From positions 992,001 through 1,056,000 of the forward strand of contig CAWGJS010000001.1 of assembly GCA_963822955.1 (NCBI GenBank): 64,000 nt of DNA, in the 5' to 3' direction. A program made the position numbers and the translations under genes. Every line of letters begins with the position of its first letter. The stretch's first letter is position 1. Below the pieces are notes generated by a model. The model was not told the origin of the DNA. It was given only the letters and a program-made list of their open reading frames with translations, and made no database searches. This document shows positions 55,129-64,000 of the stretch, piece after piece. The stretch is from JAJYUU01 sp963822955. Its GTDB lineage: Bacteria > Actinomycetota > Actinomycetes > Streptosporangiales > Streptosporangiaceae.

Positions 55129-57301
55129 CCGGCCGGCCTCCGTGACGTGCCCCCGACGGCCGTATCCGCAGGCAGCAGCAGCCAGGGCAGCCCCTCCGCC
55201 AGCGGGGTGCCGGACGGCTTGGGGCTCGCCTTCGGGTGGCTTGGCGTCGTCTGAACGATCTTGCCGGGCGCGGTGATGTGCGGCAGTGCCGGCATCTTGC
55301 CGCCGGGAAGCGCAGCCTTGTGGCCCTGGAGGCCGTAGATCGCGTCCCAGATCTGCCGGACGCCCGGGCCGGACACGTCCGCGCCGTATCCGGAGTCGGG
55401 GATCATCATGACGACCACGAACTTAGGGTGGTTGCACGGAGCGAACGACGCGAACACGGACGTGGAGTTCTTGCCGAACACCTGGGCAGTTCCGGTCTTG
55501 CCCGCGACGCATACCTGCTTCAGCGGGAAGCTGCTGAAGGTCCCGGCTGCTGTCCCCGAGGTGACCACTCCTTGCAGCGCGCTGCGGATGTAGGCGAGCG
55601 TGGTCTTGCTCGCAGGCAGATGCCCGACTACCGGCGGGGTGATCTTCTGGACGACCTTGCCGTCCGGGCTCACGACCTCCTCGCCGATCCGCGGGCTGTA
55701 CACCGTGCCGCCGTTGGCGAGTGCCGCGTACGCGCGGGCCAGCTGCAGCGGTGTGACTGCGATATAGCCCTGGCCGATGGAGGCGATGATCGCCTGGCCG
55801 GGTTCCCAGATATTGCCGAACCGGCAGTCGTCGTACTCGATCTGCTGGACGTAGCTGCCGTTGGCGCGGCCGTACTTGCACCAGTTCTGGCCGGTGTGGG
55901 CGTTGTCCTTCCAGTAGTAGTACAGCCACTCTCTGGTCGGGACCGTGCCGGGGCTCTCCTCCGGCAGGTCGATCCCGGTGCTCCTGCCGAACCCCCAGTC
56001 CAGCTCGATCTTCTGCTCGAACTGTACGGGCGCCTTCGGGCTGGTCACCGTGTCGGCCTTGCGATCATCCTTCTGCCACATCTGGTAGCCCATGTTGTAG
56101 AAGATCGTGTCGCAGGACTGCACCAGAGCCTGGTGCAGCGACATCTGCCCGCCGTTGCCGAAGTCGTTCTTGAACGAATGTGGCCGTCGACATTAGTGGC
56201 AGCTGGGCAGTCGTAGCTGCCGTACAGCGAGTCACCGAACCTGATCCCGGCCGTCAGCGTCGTTACCTTCCACGTTGATCCCGGCGGGTACTCACCCTGG
56301 GTGGCGCGCTCCAGGATGGGCTCGCCGTCCCGAGTGCCGAACAGCCGCTTGAACTCCTTCTCCGAGATCCCGTTCGTCCAGACGCTCGGGTCGTAAGTCG
56401 GGTAGCTGGCCATCGCCACGATCCGGCCGGTGGTCGTCATCACGACAGCTGCGCCTGAGTTGGCGCCAGGGTTCGCTGCGTGCGCCTGCTGCACGGAGCT
56501 GGCCAGGATGTTCTCGGTCGCGATCTGCAGCGGGCCGTTGATGCTGGTGACCAGGTCGTCGCCCGGCTGCGGCTTGATGTCCTTGATCGTGGAGGTCACC
56601 TGACCCGCAGCGTTGACTGCCACCTCGTCAAGCCCGGTCGTGCCGCGCAGCTGCTTGTCGTACTGCGCTTCCAGCCCGGCCTGGCCGACCAGGTCGTCCC
56701 CGGAGAACCCGGTGACAGGCTGATTCAGCGCCTTCAGCTCCTGCGCGGTGATCGGCTGCAGATAGCCGACCACGCCGGCCGCAGCCGTCGCCAGCGGCTG
56801 CTCGTACTTGGTGACCGGCTGGATGTTCGCCGACACGCCGGGAAACGCGCGGTGGTTCTCAAGCAGCTGCAGTGCCACCGGCTGAGGCACGTCCTGCGCG
56901 ACCGGGATCGGCTGGTACGGCGAGCCCTGCCAGCACGGCTGAGGCACGCCCGCCGTGCAGAGGCGCACTCGCTCATGCAGGGTCGTGTCGCTGATCTTCA
57001 GCAACCGGGCAAGCCGGGCAAGCTCCGCAGCGCCGCCGTCGGCTTGCTGGCTGACCGTCGCCATGTTCACCGCCACGACGAGCGCTGCCTGACGGCCGAC
57101 CATGACCTGGCCGGTGTCGTCGAGGATCTGGCCGCGGACCGACGGCTGCACGACCTCCCTGACCCGGTCCTGGGTGGCGAGCGCGACGTAGCTGGTGTGG
57201 TCGCGGATCTGCAGGTAGTACAGCCGCGCGCCCAGCACGCCCAGCAGTCCAGCGATGATCAGCGCCACGCTCACCAGCCGGCGCTTCGATGCCGGAATCA
57301 C
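55125..57301 (-). CDS. mrdA: Penicillin-binding protein 2, one frameshift
   Basis: About 725 residues. One N-terminal membrane helix (LVSVALIIAGLLGVLGARLYYL), dimerisation domain, then the transpeptidase: active-site serine in GEYPPGSTWKVTTL, the SxN-like QSCDTIFYN, and VAGKTGTAQVFG. The frame breaks near 56178 (after DGHIR, before FKNDFGNGGQMSL). GTG 57301 overlaps the mreD stop by 4 bases and has GGGGGAG upstream. Works with RodA to build lateral wall. Confidence 0.93.
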
Positions 57302-58899
57302 CGCGCTCCCCCCGTCCGCTTGCCGATCAGCCACGCGCCTGATCGGCTACCCGCCCGCCTGCGTACCAGCCACTGCCCCCCGATGCGCCTGACTGCGGGG
57401 AACGACAGCAGCGACCGTTTGCCGTAGCCGAACCTCGGCTGCTTGCGCACCCGCGCGACCGGCCGACCGAGCGCGCTGCCGCGCGAACCGCCTAGCATTA
57501 CCGTCGCGCGCCCCCGGGAGGCGAGCCGCAGTCGCGGTATGCCGTTGCGGCGGCGGATGGCGCGGAACGTGCTGGCGTCCAGCACTCCTCCTGATACCAG
57601 CCCGGACCTCGCAGCCGCCCCGAACATCGAGCTTCTGCGCCCGAACTTCGGTGCCGCGGTCGGCCGCCTGGCCGCGGGCGGGGCCGCCGACTTGAACTGC
57701 AGTCTCGGCACCGCGGCAGGCGAGCCACCGCCGGTGGTCGCGGACCGGCGGGCGCCCATCCGAAGCTGCGGGCCGGACGGGACCGCCGGCGAGCGACAAT
57801 CCAGCCTGAGCCGAGCCGCGGACCGGACGGCGGCCGCCTGGGCGCAGGCGCCCAGCCGGAGCCGAGCTTCCGGCCTACGCTTGCGTCCCCGCGGTGCGGG
57901 CCGAACCTGATCGGCACCTGGCCCTGGGGCCGCCGCGCGGGCGCAATGCCGTGCAGTCTGGCCGCCGAGCCGCCGGGCTCGCCGCCGCGCGGACGGAATC
58001 GGCTCTGGCCGGGATGCCGGCCCGGCTGCTGGTGCGGGCGAAGGCCGGCGCCGCCAGCGTTGCCGATGCCTACAGCGTTGCCGATAGCGCCATCGCCACG
58101 CCGTCCGGACGCCATCCTCAGATTCACCGGCGGGCTGGCCGTGCGACCGCGATGTCGCGTGAGTCCCGACGCCGAGCCAGGCACTCCGCTCGCCGGGGTG
58201 CAGCCGCACGGCTGGCCTGGCCGGCGGTCGCGTGCGGCGGTGCCCGCGGTAACCGCCGCCGACCCAGCCGTCGCCGGTCCTGGCGGCCGCCGCCCGCAGC
58301 CGAGGCTGCAGCGGCCGGGACTTGCTCGCCGCACGCCGCGACCGCGCCGCTTCAGGCCCCGCGCTGGTCGTGCCGCCGGCTGTCGCCGCGGCGGCCGCAG
58401 TGCCCGCCGCGAGCCTGCCCCTCGCCAGCATCACCAGGTACAGGACGAACGGGCAGAGCAGCAGGTCATAGGCGATCGGGGACGGGCAGCACCGCCCGGA
58501 TCTCGGCCGCTGTGACCTCCGCCGGTACCAGCACGAGGCCGAGCGCGGCGCTGGCCGACTCGGCAGTCGCCACGATCACGCCCATCAGCAGCGCCGAGGC
58601 CGCAGCGGAGACCGGGCCGCTCCGCCGGACAGGCGCCCTACGGCCCAGCCGGTCACGCAGAAGACGAGCGCGTACTGCCCGACCAGCGCACTGCCCGGCG
58701 GAGCGAGATCCAGGCACAGGCCGGCCGCGAAGCCGACGATCAGGCCGGTGAGCGGCCCCTCTGCCACGGCGAGTGCTGCGACCAGGACGAGCACCAGGTC
58801 AGGCACGCCGCCCCGCGGCAGGCGCAGCCCGTTCAGCACAGTTAGCTGGACGAGGAGCCCGATGAAGATCAGGAGCGGGGGCAGCCAGACCTTGCGCAC
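57298..58899 (-). CDS. mreD: MreD with a very long Arg-rich C-terminal extension, frameshifted
   Basis: GTG 58899. The first 170 residues form the usual five-helix MreD: PPLLIFIGLLVQLTVLNGL, PDLVLVLVAALAVAEG, QYALVFCVTGWAVGRL. Frame breaks follow near 58640 and near 58470 before FVLYLVMLARGRL. After that comes about 350 residues rich in Arg, Ala and Pro, ending with the less biased YGKRSLLSFPAVRRIGGQWLVRR. Ordinary MreD is about 165 residues. The extension is positively charged and probably disordered, and its stop overlaps the mrdA start. Confidence 0.75.
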
Positions 58900-58900
58900 T

Positions 58901-59851
58901 TCAGCCGCCGGGCCTGGGGGTCGGCGACGAGCCGCGCCGTGCGGACCCTGCTTTGGCCGTCACCGTAACGGTGACCGTAGGCCCTGGGTGCGGCAACGGT
59001 GGCAGCGCCGCGAAGCGCGGGTTGTGCCGGGGCGGCACGATGACGACCCCGACAATGCGCAGCCGGTGTAGTCGACATACGGCCGGACCAGAGCGGCCTC
59101 GGTGAGCGCGCCATTCACGTTGATCAGCTTGGTGATGACGCCGATCGGCACGCCCGGCACATACGGTCTGTCTTTCACCGATGCCGAGGTCGCCAGCTGG
59201 TCACCGGGCTTTAGCACAGCCGCCGAGCTCAGCATCTGCAGGTGCATCAGGCCGCCACCGCCGGCTGTCTTGCCCGGCCCGGTTACCAGCCGAGCTGGCC
59301 GCTCGGCGCGACCTGGGCGCCGACAGCCACCGCCGAGGAGCGCTGGCCAGCAGCACGGTGCCGGTGGTTGCTCGTCACCGACGTGACCTCGCCGACTAGT
59401 CCCTCGCCGTTCAGCACCGTCTCATCGGGCCGGATCCCGTCGGCGCTGCCCGCGTCGAGGGTGACGGTCTGCTGGAAGCCGGTGCCGACCGCGATCACCG
59501 TCGCTGCCACCACCCGGTACTGCGCCGCGCCCGCAACCTGCAGCAGCTTGCGTAGCTCCGCGTAGTCGGACTTGCTCAGCTGCTCGCCGCGTCAGCTCGG
59601 CGCGCAGCCTGATTACTTGCTGCTGCAGGCTCTGGACCTGGGCCCGACGAGCCCGAGCCGGAGAAGAGGCTTGCCACCGAGCTAGCCGGCATGTTCGGCC
59701 CCGCCGAACACCGCGCTGCCCGACAGTTGCGGCGGCCGCGCAGCGCAGAGTTCGAGCTGTCGGAGTAGTTCAGCGCGATCAGGCCGAGCGCAGCTACCAG
59801 CAGCACGACGAGGACGCCGCGGGTCCGCCGTGTGTCCCGCACTCCGATCAC
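58901..59851 (-). CDS. mreC: Rod shape-determining protein MreC, frameshifted
   Basis: About 315 residues. Starts at a GTG (59851) with VRDTRRTRGVLVVLLVAALGLIAL, one membrane anchor. A short coiled part follows, then the beta-rich core: VVAATVIAVGTGFQQTVTLDAG, NGEGLVGEVTSVTSN and DQLATSASVKDRPYVPGVPIGVI. At least three frame changes are needed (near 59580, 59300 and 59060). The C-terminal frame reads APAQPALRGAATVAAP. Links MreB to the PBP2-RodA machinery. Confidence 0.85.
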
Positions 59852-59921
59852 CTCGCCTGCCGCCGGTCGTCACCTCGTCTGCCCGATGGGCGCCGCGGGC
59901 CGGGCCAGCTAGCGCCTGGCT

Positions 59922-60941
59922 TCAGGCACCAGGACCTGCTGCAAGCGTGTCGAAGTCCTCCACGCACTTGCCGGTGCCCAGGGCGACCGAGTCCAGCGGG
60001 TTGTCGGTCAGGTGAATCGGCATCCCGGTCTCCTCGCGGAGCCGCTCATCCAGGCCGCGCAGGAGTGCGCCGCCGCCGGTGAGCGCGATACCGCGGTCCA
60101 TCACGTCGCCAGCCAGCTCGGGCGGGCACTTGTCGAGCGTGGTCTTGACCGCGTCAATGATCACGCTGAGCGGCTCCTCGATCGCCCGCCTGATCTCCTC
60201 GGCGGAGATCACGATGGTCTTGGGCAGCCCGCTGACCAGGTCCCGGCCGCGGATCTCGGCGTTGGGCTCGTCGTGTGACGGATACGCCGAGCCCAGCGAG
60301 ATCTTGATCTCCTCGGCGGTGCGCTCGCCGAGCATGAGCGAGTACTCCTTCTTGCCGAAGTTGATGATGGCCTGGTCGAGCTCATCGCCGCCGACCCGGA
60401 TGGACTGCGAGGTCACGATGCCGCCGAGCGAGATCACGGCGACCTCGGTGGTGCCACCGCCGATGTCAACGACCATGTTGCCGGTCGGCTCGTTGACCGG
60501 CAGGCCGGCGCCGATCGCCGCGGCCATCGGCTCCTCGATGATGTAGACGCGGCGCGCGCCTGCCTGATGACCGGCCTCTTTAACGGCGCTCTGCTCGACG
60601 CCGGTGATCCCGCTCGGCACCGCAACCACGATTCGCGGCTTGGCCAGGTGGCTGCGCCGGTGCACCTTCTGGATGAAGTACCGCAGCATGCGCTCGGTCA
60701 CGTCGAAGTCAGCGATGACACCATCCTTGAGCGGACGGACCGCGACGATGTTGCCCGGCGTCCGGCCGATCATCCGTTTCGCCTCGACGCCCACAGCGAC
60801 GATCTGGCCGGTATTGGTATTCAGCGCGACGACGGAGGGCTCATTCAGGACGATCCCGCGACCGCGCACGTACACCAGGGTGTTCGCGGTTCCAAGGTCG
60901 ACAGCCATGTCACGGCCCAGAAACGCCATCGCGTTGCTCAT
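59922..60941 (-). CDS. mreB: Rod shape-determining actin-like protein MreB
   Basis: 339 residues, intact. FLGRDMAVDLGTANTLVYVRGRGIVLNEPS, the ATP-binding VVDIGGGTTEVAVISLGG, and LTGGGALLRGLDERL are typical. ATG 60941 gives a normal N-terminus; ATG 60929 is the alternative. The open frame extends much further upstream, but that part is not MreB-like. First gene of the mre operon, transcribed toward rodA. Confidence 0.96.
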   Translation of the reverse strand: MSNAMAFLGRDMAVDLGTANTLVYVRGRGIVLNEPSVVALNTNTGQIVAVGVEAKRMIGRTPGNIVAVRPLKDGVIADFDVTERMLRYFIQKVHRRSHLAKPRIVVAVPSGITGVEQSAVKEAGHQAGARRVYIIEEPMAAAIGAGLPVNEPTGNMVVDIGGGTTEVAVISLGGIVTSQSIRVGGDELDQAIINFGKKEYSLMLGERTAEEIKISLGSAYPSHDEPNAEIRGRDLVSGLPKTIVISAEEIRRAIEEPLSVIIDAVKTTLDKCPPELAGDVMDRGIALTGGGALLRGLDERLREETGMPIHLTDNPLDSVALGTGKCVEDFDTLAAGPGA

Positions 60942-61337
60942 CGGGGAACAAGTACCTTCCAGCCAGGTCCTGCCAGGTAAGACACCATTTTTCCGTACTG
61001 CCCGGCGACGGCGCTGCCGTTCGCACCATCCGGTGATCCGGTCGCGGCCGTCACGGCCAGCGGCGGCGCGGCAGTCCCGGTGCCTGCCCCGTGCCGACAA
61101 CCGGCCCGCATCGGCCCGCGAGGACGATCGGTCTTTGCGTCCAACGCATCGCCGCTGCCGATAGTGCCAACGACAGGAAACCCGACTAGCTATTCCCCGC
61201 GATTGCCACCGTCAGCTACCGGCTGCTGGCGCGCAGTAATGCCAATAGCGCGCAGTGGCACCCGGTTGATCAGCAGCCTACATGCCGGTCCAGGGGGTTC
61301 CCAGGCAGGGCAGCTGAGTTGGCCAGCGCTTTGGCAA
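60942..61337. other. 396-base intergenic region where ndk would be expected
   Basis: Holds the promoter region of the mre operon. In many actinobacteria ndk lies between DUF4233 and mreB; none is visible here in any frame. Two copies of GCGCGCAGT lie near 61225 and 61248. I see no other structure. Confidence 0.45.
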
Positions 61338-61661
61338 TCAGTGACCTGCGGCGTGCTCAACGCGATAGCCGAGCCAGATTCCGACGGCCCACAATGCCGC
61401 GAAAATACCGCCCAGGAAATACATCACAGGCACCACAGAGCCTGCTGCGATAACGAACACCTGCAGCAGGCTCCCGCCGATCAGCGTGGCCCGCAGGAAA
61501 GGGCGCGCGAGCACAGCGAACAGGACCGCGGCGACCGCCGCCACACCGCCAGTCAGGCCGGCCGTATGCGCGGAGAGATGGTCGATCTGAACTGCCACGG
61601 GAATTGAGAGGCCCACGATGATTGCCTCCATGATCAGCACCGTGGCGCAGAGCCGCTTCAC
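61338..61661 (-). CDS. DUF4233 membrane protein
   Basis: 107 residues, four hydrophobic helices (VLIMEAIIVGLSIPVAV, GGVAAVAAVLFAVLA, LLQVFVIAAGSVVPVMYF, FAALWAVGIWLGY). Matches the DUF4233 proteins that always follow folC in actinobacteria. Overlaps the folC stop by 4 bases. Function unknown. Confidence 0.92.
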   Translation of the reverse strand: MKRLCATVLIMEAIIVGLSIPVAVQIDHLSAHTAGLTGGVAAVAAVLFAVLARPFLRATLIGGSLLQVFVIAAGSVVPVMYFLGGIFAALWAVGIWLGYRVEHAAGH

Positions 61662-63127
61662 TCGAATTCCTCGCGCTGATCCGCCTGAGTCCGGCCAGAT
61701 TCAGCACGGGCTGCCTCGTTCCCCTGGGTGGAACCAAGCAGCACCAGCGCATCGCCCGCGGTATATACCGAGCCGGTGATAAGCACTCCTGCTTTTCCCG
61801 GACCGCCCTCGCCGGCTGCGTCCGCCTCGTCGGCGAGAGCGACGCCAAGCTCGATCGCATCATCCAGCCGCTCAGAGACGGTGACCCGGTCGGGCCCGAA
61901 CACCGCGCTTGCCACATCGGCGAGCGCCGCGGGTGCCATCGAGCGGGCTGCGGAGTTGGATGTCACGACCAGCTGAGTGACGATGGGCTCGAGTTCACCG
62001 AGAATGCCGGCCACATCCTTGTCCTCGCTCACCGCGATGATGCCGATGAGATCGGTGAATGTGAATGCCTCGGTCAGCGCCTCGACGGAGGCGGCCATGC
62101 CGCCAGGGTTGTGGGCGGCGTCCACGAGCACCACGGGACTGCGCCTGACCACCTCCAGGCGGCCCGGCGAGCTCATGGTTGCCACCGCACGTCGCACGAT
62201 GTCGGGGTCCAGGCCTGCCTGCCCGTGGTCTCCGTCATGCGACTGGTACTCGTCCTCAGCGCCGGCGGCATCCGGCGTGCGAGCAAACGCCTCGACCGCG
62301 GCGATCGCGCACGCCAGGTTTCCGGCCTGGTGCCCGCCGAACAACGGCAGGTACAGATCGGGGTAGTCGCTGAGCAGGCCGCGGATGGCGACCTGCTGGC
62401 CGCCGACGGCCAGTTCCCGGCTGATGACGCCGAATTCGAGCCCCTCCCTGGCCACCGTCGCGCCGACCTCCGCGGCCCGCCGCAGCAGCACCTCGGCTGC
62501 CGCTGGCGGCTGCTGAGCTAGCACCGCGATCGCGCCGGGCTTGATGATGCCGGCCTTGTCCGTGGCGATCTCGGCCACAGTCGTGCCCAGGTAGCGGGAG
62601 TGATCGATCGAGATCGGCGTCACCACGGCGACGATGCCGTCGGCCACGTTCGTGTTGTCCCAGGTGCCGCCCATGCCCACTTCCAGCACGCAGACGTCGA
62701 CCGGTGCGTCGGCGAACACCGAGAACGCCATGCCGACGAGCACCTCGAAGAACGACAGCGGCACGTCGTGGGTGGCATCCACCAGGTCCAGATAGGGCTT
62801 GATCTCTTCGTAGCCGGCGACGAACCGCTCGGCGTCGAGCGGCTGCCCGTCAACGCAGATCCGCTCGCCCACCTGCGAGAGGTGCGGGCTCGTGAACAGG
62901 CCGGTCCGCAGGCCCCGTGCGCGCAGCAGCACCTCGGTCATCCTGGCCGTCGAGGTCTTGCCGTTCGTGCCGGTGATGTGGATCACCGGATAGTTGCGCT
63001 GGGGGTCGCCGAGCAGCGTCACCAGCGCCTGGATCCGCTCCAGCGACGGGTTGATCGAGTGCTCGGGCCTGCGCGCGAAAATCTCCTTCTCGATCTCGCG
63101 CAGCCGGCCGAGGTAGTTGTCCGCCAT
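61658..63127 (-). CDS. folC: Folylpolyglutamate synthase/dihydrofolate synthase
   Basis: 489 residues, intact. P-loop VIHITGTNGKTSTARM, LFTSPHLSQVGERI, LEVGMGGTWDNTN, ISIDHSRYLG and DAAHNPGGM are the Mur-ligase-family FolC motifs. Adds glutamate to folates. It begins 6 bases after the valS stop. The insert QSHDGDHGQAG around residue 300 is not conserved and probably a loop. Confidence 0.96.
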   Translation of the reverse strand: MADNYLGRLREIEKEIFARRPEHSINPSLERIQALVTLLGDPQRNYPVIHITGTNGKTSTARMTEVLLRARGLRTGLFTSPHLSQVGERICVDGQPLDAERFVAGYEEIKPYLDLVDATHDVPLSFFEVLVGMAFSVFADAPVDVCVLEVGMGGTWDNTNVADGIVAVVTPISIDHSRYLGTTVAEIATDKAGIIKPGAIAVLAQQPPAAAEVLLRRAAEVGATVAREGLEFGVISRELAVGGQQVAIRGLLSDYPDLYLPLFGGHQAGNLACAIAAVEAFARTPDAAGAEDEYQSHDGDHGQAGLDPDIVRRAVATMSSPGRLEVVRRSPVVLVDAAHNPGGMAASVEALTEAFTFTDLIGIIAVSEDKDVAGILGELEPIVTQLVVTSNSAARSMAPAALADVASAVFGPDRVTVSERLDDAIELGVALADEADAAGEGGPGKAGVLITGSVYTAGDALVLLGSTQGNEAARAESGRTQADQREEFE

Positions 63128-63133
63128 CCGGTG

Positions 63134-64000
63134 TCAGGCCAGCCCCTCGCCGAAGCTCGGCCCATTGCCAGGAGCAGGAGCGGCGGCCGGGAGGGCGGCG
63201 AGCCGCTCGGTGAGGCGGGCTGCCTCTTCCTGGGCGGCCGCGAGCCTGCCGCGGCTCTTGGCCACAACCTCGGCCGGCGCACGCTCCACAAACGAGGCGT
63301 TGGCAAGCTTGCGCTCGACTGCCTCAATCTCGGCGGTGGCAGCGGCGAGGTCCTTGGCCAGCCGCTTCCGCTCCGCGGCCACGTCCAGCCCGGCCGCCGT
63401 GTCGAGCTCGATCATCACGCCCTCGGCATGCACCGTCGCCGTCGGCGCGAAGTCCGGCCCTGGCTCGGCCAGCCGCAGCAGCGCGCGGATCCTGCCTTCG
63501 TGCTGTGCTAGCGGGTTGTGGGCGGGCGGCGTCTGGGCCAGCGTGGTGCCGTCCTCGCCCGCCAGCCGGGCCGGAACCTGCTGTCCTGGCCGCACGCCCT
63601 GGTCGGAGCGGAACCGGCGCACCTCGGTCACGAGCCGCATCAGCGCGGAGATCTCCGCTTCGGCCTCCGGGTCGGACGGCAGCGGCGTCAGCCCGCCGGC
63701 AACACCGTGGGCGACCTCTCCCGGCCACCGGGCGATCACCACCGACTCACCGCCGGTGAGAGCGGTCCACATCTCCTCGGTGACGAACGGCAGCACCGGG
63801 TGGATCAGCCGCAGCAGCCGGTCCAGGACCTCGCCGAGCACTCGCCGGGTCGCGGCGGCGGCGGCTTCATCCGGCCCGGTGAGAGCTCCCTTGCTCAGCT
63901 CCAGGTACCAGTCGCAGAACTCGTCCCAGGCGAAGTGGTAGAGCACGTCGCACACCTTGGCGAACTCGAACTGCTCGAACAGCGCGTCGACCTCGGCGGT
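63134..64000 (-). CDS. valS: Valyl-tRNA synthetase, 3' end only
   Basis: The gene runs off the right edge; the last 289 residues are visible. FAWDEFCDWYLELSKGAL and LHPVLPFVTEEMW-like LIHPVLPFVTEEMWTAL belong to the anticodon-binding domain. The terminal coiled coil (DVAAERKRLAKDLAAATAEIEAV ... SFVERAPAEVV) is the Val_tRNA-synt_C arm. Order valS-folC-DUF4233 is standard for Actinobacteria. Confidence 0.95.
   Translation of the reverse strand, partial: TAEVDALFEQFEFAKVCDVLYHFAWDEFCDWYLELSKGALTGPDEAAAAATRRVLGEVLDRLLRLIHPVLPFVTEEMWTALTGGESVVIARWPGEVAHGVAGGLTPLPSDPEAEAEISALMRLVTEVRRFRSDQGVRPGQQVPARLAGEDGTTLAQTPPAHNPLAQHEGRIRALLRLAEPGPDFAPTATVHAEGVMIELDTAAGLDVAAERKRLAKDLAAATAEIEAVERKLANASFVERAPAEVVAKSRGRLAAAQEEAARLTERLAALPAAAPAPGNGPSFGEGLA

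Overview
The window comes from a high-G+C actinobacterium. The evidence is frequent GTG/TTG starts, a Rv2466c-type (mycothiol-linked) DsbA-fold protein, a DUF4233-folC-valS block, and the order mreB-mreC-mreD-mrdA-rodA ... TIGR03960-TIGR03936-RNase E-rplU-rpmA-obgE ... nadD ... rsfS, which is typical of mycelial Actinomycetes. The presence of the Mre genes, together with the enzyme mix, suggests a Streptosporangiales- or Treboniales-like lineage; that last step is inference.

Layout. 1-5.3 kb: the end of a class IV aminotransferase, a CoA-binding protein, the metX-metY pair for sulfur assimilation into homocysteine, then an OsmC-type peroxidase and a flavoprotein whose start codon reads ATC. 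5.3-8.1 kb: a frameshifted membrane protein, tRNA-Ala(GGC) and a graveyard of two different insertion sequences. 8.1-20.1 kb: a coherent accessory cluster. It holds a GT87-like glycosyltransferase, a methyltransferase, an OmpR-type response regulator with its histidine kinase, an NAD-dependent epimerase, a GT2 glycosyltransferase, a DUF2064 nucleotidyltransferase-like protein, a fused membrane molybdopterin oxidoreductase with a small membrane partner, an exported beta-propeller and a PQQ-type propeller lipoprotein. Six copies of a direct-repeat operator, (C/G)TnA(C/A)-n6-(C/G)TnAC, lie in front of these transcription units and tie them into one probable regulon. This is the best candidate for an undescribed system in the window.

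20.5-34.4 kb: an enoyl-CoA hydratase, gene remnants, an HD-GYP membrane phosphodiesterase, a truncated propeller with a perfect 120-bp duplication, YceI, a ferredoxin/P450 pair, a Rv2466c-like protein, a histidine phosphatase, rsfS, a two-gene ABC transporter, nadD, an SDR, a BI-1-like membrane protein and a broken phenylacetate-CoA-ligase gene. 34.4-46.5 kb: an M48 peptidase, a HelD-like helicase, obgE, rpmA, rplU, RNase E, DUF2344 and a TIGR03960 radical SAM protein. 46.7-53.5 kb: an inserted lower meta-cleavage module (two hydratase/decarboxylase paralogues, acetaldehyde dehydrogenase, hydroxyoxovalerate aldolase, a Rieske protein and a metallo-beta-lactamase/Rieske fusion), with no ring-cleavage enzyme in sight. 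53.8-64 kb: rodA, mrdA, mreD, mreC, mreB, DUF4233, folC and the 3' end of valS.

A caution for every reader: many genes, including ones expected to be essential (obgE, RNase E, rodA, mrdA, mreC, mreD), are split by small frameshifts, most often between 33 and 59 kb. This looks more like indel error in the assembly than true decay, so I annotate such genes over their full span and say where the frame breaks.
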